Positions 18,595 through 26,857 of a stretch of 40,001 bases of DNA are shown piece by piece (position 1 is the stretch's first letter; every line of letters starts with the position of its first letter). This stretch comes from Gammaproteobacteria bacterium. GTDB lineage: Bacteria > Pseudomonadota > Gammaproteobacteria > JAKDMP01. The notes beneath the pieces were generated by a model, which saw only the letters and a program-made list of their open reading frames with translations, was not told where the DNA came from and did not search any database. Where the stretch lies: positions 1-40,001 of the forward strand of contig JALUYA010000042.1 in the NCBI GenBank assembly GCA_027018875.1, written 5' to 3'. The translations under genes and the position numbers were made by a program.

Positions 18595-21102
18595 ATGGGC
18601 GAATCTCAGGACAAAGTTCCGGATCAAGGTTCACGTCCGGATCGCCGCCGTTTCGGGCACGGCTGGATCTATGTCCCGGCGGGCGTTCTGGTATTGGGCG
18701 CACTGGCTTTGCTCGGTGTCTACCTGGTTCTGCGCGCGAGTTTGCCCCAGACCCGGGGGACAATCAGGCTGCCGGGGCTTGCCAAGGTGGTTGTCGTTAC
18801 CCGTGACGCCCAGGGCATGCCGACCATCATTGCTGCAGATGAGCTGGATGCCTGGCGTGCGCTCGGTTATGTCGAGGCCCAGGATCGCTATACCCAGATG
18901 GATATTCTGCGCCGTTTGGGGGGAGGGAACTTGGCGGCGCTGGTAGGGCCGGGGGCGTTGGCACTCGATCGACGGCGCGTGGTCTTTAACCTGCGTACCC
19001 GCGCCGAGCAGATTTATTTGGATGCGACACCGGGAGAGAGAGCCCGCCTGGAAGCCTTTGCCCTGGGAGTCAATGAAGGACTAGGCCATCTGGCGGTAAA
19101 ACCCTGGCCCTACTTTCTGCTCCGCAGTACACCCAAGCCCTGGCGTCCGGCCGACAGCATTCTGGTGGTCTATGCCATGGGCTTTATTCTTCACCCCCCG
19201 TGGAACACGCGGGCGCGATCGTTAGCCGCACTTCGGGCACTCTATCCCCCTGCGGTCGTTCGGTTCCTGATGTCAGCCGATGCCCATTGGGCGGCTCCCA
19301 TGGCCGGTACGGTAACCGGTCCGCTTCCGGTACCGGCAACGGGGGCGATCAATCTTGCTGCGGCTGCCCCGGCCCGGCCCGGTATTATCGCGCCGGCGCC
19401 GGCTAGCGGCTCGAACAGCTTTGCCGTGGCCGGCATATATGCCAAGGGCGGCTTGCCACTACTCGCCAATGATATGCATCTTACCCTGGCGGTTCCACCG
19501 CTCTGGTACCGGGCACGGGTTGAATTTCCCGAGCGCCAAGCCCCGCATGATCGGGTAATTCTCACCGGTGTATTCTTGCCGGGGCTGCCGGTACTGGTCG
19601 CCGGAAATAACGGCCATATTGCCTGGGGCCTGACCAATAGTGGGGGAGACTGGAGCGATCTTATCCAGGTGCAGCTCAAATCCGGTGATCCAAATACCTA
19701 CATGACTCCCAATGGCCCGCAGCCTTTGGTTACCGAGCGCACGCTGATCCGGGTGCATGGACAGAAACCGGTAAGCGTCAAGATCGAGGAAACCCGCTGG
19801 GGGCCGGTGATTTCCAGAGGGGAAAATGGGTCGGTCCTGGTGGCCCACTGGAGCCTGGCTCAACCCGGTGGAGTCAATCTTTCTTTTATGCGTCTTGAAA
19901 CCGCCAAGCGGGTAAATCAAGCATTGAAGATTGCCGAGCGCTCGGGTCTTCCGGCGCAAAACTTCCTGGTGGTGGATCGTGCGGGCCATCTTGGTTGGAC
20001 AATTGCCGGACGTATTCCATCACGTATCGGTGGCTGTGATTATGCCGTACCCGAGTCCTGGGCCAATGGGCGGTGTGGTTGGCGGGGCTGGCTTTCCGAA
20101 GATTCCTACCCGCGCATCGTCGATCCTCCGCAAGGCTTTCTGGCTACTGCCAACAACCGGGTAGATGCCTCCGCCGACGGTGCAGTTCTGGGTCCGGGAC
20201 GTTTTGCCGATGGTGCCCGCGCGCACCAGATTACGGCCGATCTGCTGCGGCTGGTGAAGCGGGGGAGGGTGACACCGAAAGATCTGCTTGGCATCCAACT
20301 TGATGACCGGGCGATATTTCTCGATCGCTGGCGGCAGCTTGCGCTGGGGGTGTTGCACCGCTCGGCCATCGAATTTCACCCACGACGGCGTGCATTCCGA
20401 GAAATGTTGACCCAATGGAAAGGTCGAGCTGCGGTCAATTCGGTGTCTTACCGGTTGGTACGAGATTTTCGGCTTACGGTTGCGGAGACGGTGTTCGCCC
20501 CTATTCTGAAGCGTTTGCGTCGCCGTTACCCCGCCGCCCGTTTGCCTTTTTCCGATCAACTCGAAGGTCCGCTGTGGAGCTTGATCAAGGTCCGACCCAA
20601 AAATTGGTTAAATCCTCTGTTTCCGACCTGGAATGCGCTGTTTCTGTATGCTATTGATAAGGTGACGGCCCGACTGTGGAAATCCGGCAGCGGGCTTACC
20701 AGGGCGACCTGGGGGCGGCGAAATACCGTGCGGGTGGATTCGCCTTTTTCCCGGTCTCTGGGTCCCTTTGGTTCCTGGCTCAATATGCCATCGCTGGAAT
20801 TACCGGGAGATCGGTTTATGCCCCGGGTTCAGACCCCGAATTTTGGGGCTTCCATGCGGCTGGTGACCGCACCTGGTACCAGCGCCGCGGCGGCGATTCT
20901 GGAGTTGCCGGGAGGGGAGACGGATAACCCGCTTTCTCCCTGGTATGGCGACGAATTCATGGCCTGGGCTAAAGGTGAACCCGTGCCACTTGACCCGGGG
21001 CGGGTATCGACTCAGCTACACTTTGCTCCGTGGCCGCGACTGTTGACAGCGGCTAAGGGCTCGGATGTGACTGCTGCGCCCCCAGTGCGGTCCGGGCCGT
21101 AA
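18595..21102 (+). CDS. Penicillin acylase family N-terminal nucleophile hydrolase, membrane-anchored
   Basis: 835 residues. One N-terminal hydrophobic segment (about 24-46) follows a basic stretch and suggests a periplasmic enzyme held by a signal anchor. The body fits the penicillin G/AHL/cephalosporin acylase family: DAQGMPTI (71-78), YVEAQDRYTQMD (92-103), and the self-cleavage site A-S-G/S-N-S-F with Ser273 as the likely new N-terminal nucleophile. NDMHL in the beta chain and a later NNR segment also fit. Members hydrolyse amide bonds of acylated small molecules; the natural substrate (for example acyl-homoserine lactone or an acylated peptide) cannot be told. It starts 33 bp after the CydB-like gene and may share its transcript. 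Its 3' end overlaps the convergent ParA-type gene by 50 bp. Confidence 0.88.
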   Translation: MGESQDKVPDQGSRPDRRRFGHGWIYVPAGVLVLGALALLGVYLVLRASLPQTRGTIRLPGLAKVVVVTRDAQGMPTIIAADELDAWRALGYVEAQDRYTQMDILRRLGGGNLAALVGPGALALDRRRVVFNLRTRAEQIYLDATPGERARLEAFALGVNEGLGHLAVKPWPYFLLRSTPKPWRPADSILVVYAMGFILHPPWNTRARSLAALRALYPPAVVRFLMSADAHWAAPMAGTVTGPLPVPATGAINLAAAAPARPGIIAPAPASGSNSFAVAGIYAKGGLPLLANDMHLTLAVPPLWYRARVEFPERQAPHDRVILTGVFLPGLPVLVAGNNGHIAWGLTNSGGDWSDLIQVQLKSGDPNTYMTPNGPQPLVTERTLIRVHGQKPVSVKIEETRWGPVISRGENGSVLVAHWSLAQPGGVNLSFMRLETAKRVNQALKIAERSGLPAQNFLVVDRAGHLGWTIAGRIPSRIGGCDYAVPESWANGRCGWRGWLSEDSYPRIVDPPQGFLATANNRVDASADGAVLGPGRFADGARAHQITADLLRLVKRGRVTPKDLLGIQLDDRAIFLDRWRQLALGVLHRSAIEFHPRRRAFREMLTQWKGRAAVNSVSYRLVRDFRLTVAETVFAPILKRLRRRYPAARLPFSDQLEGPLWSLIKVRPKNWLNPLFPTWNALFLYAIDKVTARLWKSGSGLTRATWGRRNTVRVDSPFSRSLGPFGSWLNMPSLELPGDRFMPRVQTPNFGASMRLVTAPGTSAAAAILELPGGETDNPLSPWYGDEFMAWAKGEPVPLDPGRVSTQLHFAPWPRLLTAAKGSDVTAAPPVRSGP

Positions 21103-21757
21103 ATTCGAGCGGACGAGAGGCAATCCAGATGAGAAGGGATTGCCAGGCCATCCGTTCTTCGGCTAGCCGCGAGGACTTCAGCTCACCCAGGCCCAATCCC
21201 ATGCGGATGGCGTGAGCATAGGCTTGGGTATCGTGAAAGGTGGCAACCAGCGGGATATCGAGGGTGGCGGTAAAGTGTTCAAGCTGCCGAGCGCCAATCG
21301 TGCGGCGTCGAACGCGATTGGCGATGAGTCCGATTCGCTGCGAATAGCGCGTAAGTTTAGCTCGGATCAACAGATTGGAAATGGTTTTAGCGGCGGCGCG
21401 GTAATCCATTTCGCCGGGAAGGACGGGGATCAGGATTGCCGCCGCTCCGCGCACTACCTCGACGAGGCGTGTGCCGTCGAGTCCCGCGGGTGTGTCAATC
21501 ACCAGCCATTTGGTTCCCGTGGGGATTCTAAGTGCAAAGCTCAGGGTCATGCCTTGCGGTATATGTGCGGGGGACAGAGCGGAAATTCTGGGGTAGGTCG
21601 GTGGGCGTCGTGCCAACCACCCCCATGCCGCTTCCTGGGGGTCGAGATCAAGCAAGGTGGTGGCTTGCTCGCATCCCGCAAGCCATGCCGAGAGGGTGGT
21701 GGCTATGGTGGTCTTGCCGCTGCCACCCTTCAGGTTGACAATAGCGATCTTACGCAT
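21053..21757 (-). CDS. Orphan ParA/MinD-type ATPase
   Basis: 234 residues. The deviant Walker A motif KGGSGKTT (10-17) with its signature lysine, the LLDLDPQEAAWGW switch region (about 36-48) and the VIDTPAGL stretch mark a ParA/Soj-like P-loop ATPase that dimerises on ATP. No ParB, partition site or plasmid gene is beside it, so it is an orphan member and may position some other cargo or act in regulation. The ribosome site is weak. The last 50 bp overlap the 3' end of the acylase gene on the other strand, so at least one of the C-termini is constrained by the other. Confidence 0.88.
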   Translation of the reverse strand: MRKIAIVNLKGGSGKTTIATTLSAWLAGCEQATTLLDLDPQEAAWGWLARRPPTYPRISALSPAHIPQGMTLSFALRIPTGTKWLVIDTPAGLDGTRLVEVVRGAAAILIPVLPGEMDYRAAAKTISNLLIRAKLTRYSQRIGLIANRVRRRTIGARQLEHFTATLDIPLVATFHDTQAYAHAIRMGLGLGELKSSRLAEERMAWQSLLIWIASRPLEFTARTALGAQQSHPSP

Positions 21758-22011
21758 AGTAATCTGTTTTCAGTGAATTCCGATTGTAGCGCTTTGGCGA
21801 GTCGAAATGATAATGCTATTCTCTGCAGCGCGATAATTTTGTAGCGACATTACCGGCCCGCATAGCTATCGAATGATCGATGAAATTTGGAAAAGGTAAA
21901 AATCCTGTGAACCGGTTCATCCTTTGAATCGGCAGTGCAACGGGGCGGGAAATCACCCGGTTCATGGTTACCGGGCCGAACTCGAGAGGCACAATAGATG
22001 GAGGTTGGTGC
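21758..22011. promoter_or_regulatory. Divergent intergenic region between the ParA-type and patatin genes
   Basis: 254 bp without a convincing gene. A plus-strand promoter-like pair is TTGGCG (21794-21799), 17 bases, TATTCT (21817-21822). Closer to the phospholipase are the palindrome GAACCGGTTC (21909-21918) and an inverted repeat CCCGGT/ACCGGG (21956-21961 and 21970-21975). CCGGTTCAT occurs twice (21912-21920 and 21957-21965). These may bind a regulator. Confidence 0.3.
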
Positions 22012-23217
22012 ATGAGTCAGACGCAACACAGAGACCGGCGAGGGAGGGCCTCCGCCGAACCTGTCCTGGGTATCGTGCTACCCGGTGGCGCCGCGCGAGG
22101 AGCCTACCAGGTTGGGGTACTCGCGGGGCTTGCGGAGCTGTATCCCCCCGATGTACCCGTGCCTTTCCAGGTGATTTCCGGAACCTCGGCGGGAGCCATG
22201 AGTGCGGCTTTCCTGGCCAGCCGCATGCGCGAGTTTCGCGCTACGACCGAGCAGTTGGCTACGCTTTGGGGGAACCTTACGGTAGATAAAATTTACTATT
22301 CCCATTACCGCAAAATTCTTGCGGTGGTGTTGCGCTGGATGTGGTCGTTCATGGTGGGGGGACTGGGGGAATCGAGTCCTCGTGCGCTATTTGATAATCG
22401 ACCGCTGGCTAAGCTGTTGCAAGAGCAGGTCGATTTCCGCTCGATCCAACCGGCGTTGGATGAGGGACTGTTGCATGGGATTGCAATTACCGTGACCGGG
22501 TATGCTTCCGAGCGGTCTTTCAGTTATTTTCAGGCGCACCCCGGAATAGAACCCTGGTGGCGGGAACGACGGGAAGGTCGCCCGGGGGTGATCGGACTGG
22601 AACATATTATGGCTTCGCTGGCGCTGCCGGTCATGTTTCCCGCCGTGGAGATTGACAGAGAATGGTGCGGGGATGGCTCAATACGGGAGTACACGCCGCT
22701 GTCTCCTGCGATCCACCTGGGGGCGGACCGGGTGTTGATTATAGATACGCAGTACCGGGGGAAATCTGAGAGTCTAAGGAGTAACGGTACCATGCGCTCC
22801 TATCCCTCGGTACCGCAGATTTCCGCTTTTCTGCTGGATACCATATTCTCCGATAGCCTGTATGCAGACTTGGAACGGGTCGAGCGTTTTAATCGCACCT
22901 TGGCGCATTTGCCACCGGCAACGGTGGACCCGGATCGGCCCCGGTTGCGCCCGATTGATACCCTGCTGATGGTTCCCTCGTTGCCGCCCGAGAAGTTTGC
23001 CGAGCGACACATAGAAGCCTTACCCCGATCCATCCGTTGGTTCCTGCGTTCCTTGGGGGGGGATGGAGAGGGAGGTGAGCGTTTGCTGAGCTATATGCTG
23101 TTTGAAGGGGTTTATACGCATGATTTGATCGAGCTGGGCCGCAAAGACGTTCGTGCCCGCTCCGAGGAATTACAACAATTTCTTGGGATCAGCAAGGTTC
23201 GGGTACATAAAATCTGA
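22012..23217 (+). CDS. Patatin-like phospholipase
   Basis: 401 residues from the chosen ATG, which has GGAGG at 22000-22004, 7 bases upstream. The frame is open 16 codons earlier, but without a ribosome site. The patatin fold shows in order: the oxyanion loop PGGAARGAY (24-32), the nucleophile elbow GTSAG with Ser59 (57-61), and the catalytic DGS with Asp221. Family members cleave acyl chains from membrane lipids; this one has no signal peptide and is likely cytoplasmic or membrane-peripheral. A hydrophobic patch around 101-117 could touch the membrane. The gene faces rapZ and the two reading frames overlap by 48 bp at their 3' ends. Confidence 0.92.
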   Translation: MSQTQHRDRRGRASAEPVLGIVLPGGAARGAYQVGVLAGLAELYPPDVPVPFQVISGTSAGAMSAAFLASRMREFRATTEQLATLWGNLTVDKIYYSHYRKILAVVLRWMWSFMVGGLGESSPRALFDNRPLAKLLQEQVDFRSIQPALDEGLLHGIAITVTGYASERSFSYFQAHPGIEPWWRERREGRPGVIGLEHIMASLALPVMFPAVEIDREWCGDGSIREYTPLSPAIHLGADRVLIIDTQYRGKSESLRSNGTMRSYPSVPQISAFLLDTIFSDSLYADLERVERFNRTLAHLPPATVDPDRPRLRPIDTLLMVPSLPPEKFAERHIEALPRSIRWFLRSLGGDGEGGERLLSYMLFEGVYTHDLIELGRKDVRARSEELQQFLGISKVRVHKI

Positions 23218-24153
23218 GCGGGGGTTATTCGGGGAGGGGCGATCATCTGAAAGCATCAGTCGGGTGGCTTCGTGGATCTCGGTAGCGAGTTCCCGATGCT
23301 TGACTAATACCCGGCAGATACCGTTTTGCGTTAATTGTCTGGCCAGGCGTTCGGCAATGAAAACCGAACGATGGCGTCCGCCGGTACAGCCGATGGCGAT
23401 AGCCAGGCAGCTGCGGTTACTGGCCGCATAAGTGGGGATCCAGCCGGTCAGAAAGCGTGACAAATCGGCCAACATTCGATTAACCACGCTGTGGTGTTCC
23501 AGGTAGTCTATGACCGCATGATCCAGTCCGGTTTGGGCGCGTAATGTATCTTCCCAGTGGGGATTGGGCAGGCACCGCATATCGAAAACCAAATCGGCAT
23601 CCAGCGGCACGCCTGTGCGATAGGAAAAAGATTCCACCAGTAGGGTCATGGGCCGTTCATCCCGGCCGGAGACGAGTTCCCGCACCAATTCGCGCAGCTC
23701 ATGCACATTGGTGCAGGTGGAGTCGATTCGAATATCGGCCAGATCCGCGAGCGGGGTGAGAATTTCCTGTTCATCGGCAATGGCTCCGGCGAGATCATGT
23801 TGCCGATCGGCCAAGGGATGTCGCCGCCGGGTGGCGCTGTAACGCTTTACCAGTGTGGCTTTATCGCTAAGAAGATAAACGACGGTACAGCCATGAGGCG
23901 TGGTGCGCCAGCGTTTAATCTTGGTGCCCAAGTGAGTAAGTTCATCGGGTGTGCTTTTCGGGTCCACCCCAATGGCCAGGCGAACAAAGCGCGGCTCGCC
24001 GGTTCCGAGAGTCCCTGCGACCACGGCCTCGATCAGCGCGATCGGCAGATTATCTACAGTATGATACCCGAGATCCTCGAGCATGCCGAGAGCAACCGAC
24101 TTACCCGAACCGGATAAGCCTCCCAGCAAGACGAGCCGCGCCCTGGCGTTCAT
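23170..24153 (-). CDS. rapZ: RapZ, RNase adapter / nucleotide-binding protein, with long C-terminal tail
   Basis: 327 residues. The N-terminal P-loop is GGLSGSGKS (11-19), followed by LEDLGYHTVDNLP. The C-terminal domain carries IAIGCTGGRHRSVFIAERLA and VKHREL, all standard for RapZ (YvcJ), which in E. coli guides RNase E to the GlmZ small RNA. E. coli RapZ is 284 residues; here about 36 further residues follow the usual end, running into the convergent phospholipase gene. The start overlaps the hpf stop by 4 bp. It is the last gene of the rpoN-hpf-rapZ group; ptsN, which often sits between hpf and rapZ, is missing. Confidence 0.95.
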   Translation of the reverse strand: MNARARLVLLGGLSGSGKSVALGMLEDLGYHTVDNLPIALIEAVVAGTLGTGEPRFVRLAIGVDPKSTPDELTHLGTKIKRWRTTPHGCTVVYLLSDKATLVKRYSATRRRHPLADRQHDLAGAIADEQEILTPLADLADIRIDSTCTNVHELRELVRELVSGRDERPMTLLVESFSYRTGVPLDADLVFDMRCLPNPHWEDTLRAQTGLDHAVIDYLEHHSVVNRMLADLSRFLTGWIPTYAASNRSCLAIAIGCTGGRHRSVFIAERLARQLTQNGICRVLVKHRELATEIHEATRLMLSDDRPSPNNPRSDFMYPNLADPKKLL

Positions 24154-24482
24154 TCAGCGCCTTCAGTCCTGCGCAGACGACTGGTGGAGACGGCTTGATG
24201 GTCGGTTCGACGTTCCTTATGGCGTACGAGCTGGCGGTCGAGTTTATCGGCCAGGGCATCGATGGCGGCATACATGTCGCGGTCCACGGCTTCGGCGTAA
24301 ACGGTTTTGCCGGCAAGTTGTAACTTGGCTTCCACCTTATGGTCTAGCTTATTCACGGTCAGAACAATCTGGGCGGAGGTGGGAGGTTCATGATGGCGAT
24401 CAAGACGTTCTAGCCTATTATTCACGTAATTTCTAAGTGCCGGTGTGAGTTCTATGTGTCGTCCGGTGATTGACGTCTGCAT
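24150..24482 (-). CDS. hpf: Short-type ribosome hibernation promoting factor
   Basis: 110 residues from the ATG at 24482, which has AGGAG 6 bases upstream (24489-24493). The frame is open for 51 more codons upstream, but these lack conservation and a ribosome site. MQTSITGRHIELTPALRNYV and the HKVEAKLQLAGKTVYAEA strand are typical of the HPF/YfiA family. The protein binds the 30S decoding region and promotes inactive ribosome dimers in stationary phase. It lacks the extra C-terminal domain of long HPF. Downstream of rpoN, as in many proteobacteria. Confidence 0.95.
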   Translation of the reverse strand: MQTSITGRHIELTPALRNYVNNRLERLDRHHEPPTSAQIVLTVNKLDHKVEAKLQLAGKTVYAEAVDRDMYAAIDALADKLDRQLVRHKERRTDHQAVSTSRLRRTEGAE

Positions 24483-24723
24483 GATAGTCTCCTGATGTAG
24501 CCTGGAGGGTGGGTGAACCGAGGGGAATCCCTCGGGATGAAATAGAAAGATGCCGGGAAGCCGGTTCTCCCGTGACTTTCCAGAGAGAGTCGGTGGGATA
24601 TCCTGCAAGATCGGTCCTGGAAAAACGTTAGCCATGGATCAGGCCGATCCGCAGTATGTCCCGGTACCCCCGGGGGCAGGGGATTGCTTCCGAAAGGGAA
24701 TAAAAAACCATCGGAGTATCTAT
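24483..24723 (-). other. rpoN-hpf intergenic leader with hairpin
   Basis: 241 bp between the rpoN stop and the hpf start. It contains a 7-bp hairpin CCGAGGG/CCCTCGG (24518-24535) about 35 bp before the hpf ATG, without a T run on the minus strand. This may be a leader structure affecting hpf. No clear promoter was identified. The rest shows nothing recognisable. Confidence 0.35.
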
Positions 24724-26100
24724 TCACTTGAATTGTCGTGGGTTGCGCCGGCGCTCACGGGCACCTGCAATGCGTAATGCCTCCCGATATTTTGCAACGG
24801 TTCGGCGGGCAATCGAGATTCCGTTGGCGGCAAGTGCTTTAACGAGTGCGGCATCACTCAAGGGGGCGGAGGGGTTTTCAGATTCGATAATGGCTTTTAG
24901 TTTAGCTTTCACGGCAACCGCTGAAATTCCTTCACCATTATTTGACAGCGAAGCGGAGAAGAAGTGCCTGAGTAGAATGACACCCCGGGGTGTTGCCATG
25001 GATTTCCCGTTTATCGCCCGGGATATGGTTGATTCATGCAGATCGAGTTCGGCGGCAAGCTGAGCCTGGGTCAATGAGCGCAAGGCAATATTACCCCGTT
25101 TGAGAAAAGCGCTTTGATAATGTATCAGCGCCTTACCGATACGCAGTAGAGTTTGCTCCCGCTGGGCCAGGCTACGTAGCAGCCAGCGGGCCTCTTCGAG
25201 TTCTGCGGCCAAGGTACTTGCGCCCGTCTCGCGCCGATGTGCGGCCAGCCATTCGGCATAGCCTGCGTTGATGCTGATTTTAGGCGTTGCCCGCGGGTTT
25301 ATTTCGACTCGCCAGCCGTGACTGCCTTCCAAGGCGATTAATTCGGGAGTGATATATTCGATCGGAGTGATGTCGTAGCGGCGTCCCGGACGTGGGTCTA
25401 GACCCCGAATGAGTTCCAAGGCATCGTGAATTGCTGCATCGGGTTGGTGCAACCGGATAGCAAGATCTCGCGGAGAGAATTGGGCAAGTGCCTCGCAGCA
25501 TTCGGCTACCAGGCGCCGGGCCAGCACCAGGCCGGGGCAAGATTCGGGCAATTCGGCAAGCTGCAGAGCGAGACACTCGGAAAGATCACGCGCGGCTATT
25601 CCAGTGGGATCCAGCTCTTGGACTTTCCTTAGAACCTGTTCAAATCGCTGTGGGGTCAATCCGGGAATTCTCGAGTCTACGGCAAGTTCCTCGAACGAAA
25701 TACGTAGATAACCATCGTCATCCAGCGCATCGATCAGTATCAGGGCAAGTTCATGTTCGTCGGGTTCCAGGTGCAGTAGTTCAATCTGCGCCATGAGATG
25801 CCCGCGCAGGTCGGTCTTTTCGGCGGGTTCGAAGGGGGTATCGGTTAGTGGCCGGGGCGCGGGAGTGCTGGCCCAATCCAGGCGGGGCAAAGGATCTTCC
25901 GATGCAGAATCATCTATGGAATATTCGGTTTCCTCGGGTACGGGTTCTGCTTCCAGCAATGGATTTTCCGCCAGGGCGGCCGTTAATGATTGGGCGAGTT
26001 CGAGGGTCGGCAGAGCCAGAATATTCAGGGATTCGCTTAAGCGGGGAGCCAGGGTTTGGCGTTGGCCAAGCCGAATGCCAAGCTGTGGGGCGGTATTCAA
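24724..26100 (-). CDS. rpoN: RNA polymerase sigma-54 factor
   Basis: 458 residues. The N-terminal activator region is LGQRQTLAPRLSESLNIL with the usual Leu/Gln pattern. It is followed by an acidic stretch (about 50-90), the core-binding domain and a helix-turn-helix (LDLHESTISRAINGKSM). The C-terminal RpoN box is ARRTVAKYRE (431-440). The only in-frame starts near the conserved N-terminus are TTG at 26100 or ATT one codon earlier; an ATG at 26123 is out of frame. The TTG has a poor Shine-Dalgarno, and a TCGGAC/GTCCGA dyad covers the region where it would be. It lies 31 bp after lptB, the usual arrangement. Confidence 0.95.
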   Translation of the reverse strand: MNTAPQLGIRLGQRQTLAPRLSESLNILALPTLELAQSLTAALAENPLLEAEPVPEETEYSIDDSASEDPLPRLDWASTPAPRPLTDTPFEPAEKTDLRGHLMAQIELLHLEPDEHELALILIDALDDDGYLRISFEELAVDSRIPGLTPQRFEQVLRKVQELDPTGIAARDLSECLALQLAELPESCPGLVLARRLVAECCEALAQFSPRDLAIRLHQPDAAIHDALELIRGLDPRPGRRYDITPIEYITPELIALEGSHGWRVEINPRATPKISINAGYAEWLAAHRRETGASTLAAELEEARWLLRSLAQREQTLLRIGKALIHYQSAFLKRGNIALRSLTQAQLAAELDLHESTISRAINGKSMATPRGVILLRHFFSASLSNNGEGISAVAVKAKLKAIIESENPSAPLSDAALVKALAANGISIARRTVAKYREALRIAGARERRRNPRQFK

Positions 26101-26105
26101 AATTC

Positions 26106-26118
26106 TCGGACTGTCCGA
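26106..26118. promoter_or_regulatory. Small dyad just upstream of the rpoN start
   Basis: TCGGAC (26106-26111) and GTCCGA (26113-26118) flank one base, 5 bp before the TTG start of rpoN on the minus strand. It could be a binding site or limit ribosome access; by length alone it could also be chance. Confidence 0.25.
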
Positions 26119-26131
26119 TTCATGAGCCTAT

Positions 26132-26857
26132 TTATAGCCTAAAATGCTCACCTAAGTACACTTGTCGCGCCGCGGGGTGGGCCAGGATCCCCCCGGGTTT
26201 TCCCGAGGTCAATATTTTCCCTTCGTTGACGACATAGGCACGATGGCAAATGCTGAGCGTTTCACGCACATTATGATCGGTGACCAGAACGCCGATACCA
26301 CGGTTGGATAAGTGGGCAATAATCCGTTGAATTTCCCTGACTGCAATCGGATCGACGCCTGCGAACGGTTCGTCGAGCAACATGAATGCGGGATCGCCGG
26401 CCAGTGCCCGGGCGATTTCCACTCGGCGCCGTTCTCCTCCCGACAAACTGATGCCTTTGCTGTCGGCCAGGCTGGAGACGCCCAGTTCGTCGAGTAGTTC
26501 TGCAGCGCGGTTTTCCCGTCCGCGACGTGACAGGAGTCGGTTGAACTCGAGTACGGCAAGCAGGTTTTCACGAACACTGAGATGGCGAAAAATCGAGGCT
26601 TCCTGGGGTAGGTAACCAAGGCCGGCGTGGGCACGACGGTGAACCGGCAAGCCGGTCAGATCCTTGTCATTGAGTAAAATCCTTCCGGTATCACAGGGGA
26701 TGAGTCCGAGGATCATGTAAAAACAGGTGGTTTTTCCGGCACCATTCGGCCCCAGCAGTCCGACGACTTCTCCGGATTCGATCTCCAGTCCTAGCCCCTT
26801 GATTACTTCGTGTCCACGAAAGCGTTTGTGGAGATTCTCGGCACGGAGTCGATTCAT
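26132..26857 (-). CDS. lptB: LPS export ABC transporter ATP-binding protein LptB
   Basis: 241 residues, the standard LptB length. Walker A is GPNGAGKTT (36-44), the signature LSGGERRRVEIARAL begins at 138, and Walker B is FMLLDEP (158-164) with a following FAGVDP. It powers extraction of LPS from the inner membrane with LptFG, which are not in this window. The start overlaps the lptA stop by 4 bp. It is part of the kdsD-kdsC-lptC-lptA-lptB run leading into rpoN. Confidence 0.97.
   Translation of the reverse strand: MNRLRAENLHKRFRGHEVIKGLGLEIESGEVVGLLGPNGAGKTTCFYMILGLIPCDTGRILLNDKDLTGLPVHRRAHAGLGYLPQEASIFRHLSVRENLLAVLEFNRLLSRRGRENRAAELLDELGVSSLADSKGISLSGGERRRVEIARALAGDPAFMLLDEPFAGVDPIAVREIQRIIAHLSNRGIGVLVTDHNVRETLSICHRAYVVNEGKILTSGKPGGILAHPAARQVYLGEHFRL

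Noticed and set aside
24483-24635. 51-codon N-terminal extension of HPF
   Set aside because: The ATG at 24482 has an AGGAG site at good spacing and begins the conserved domain exactly.
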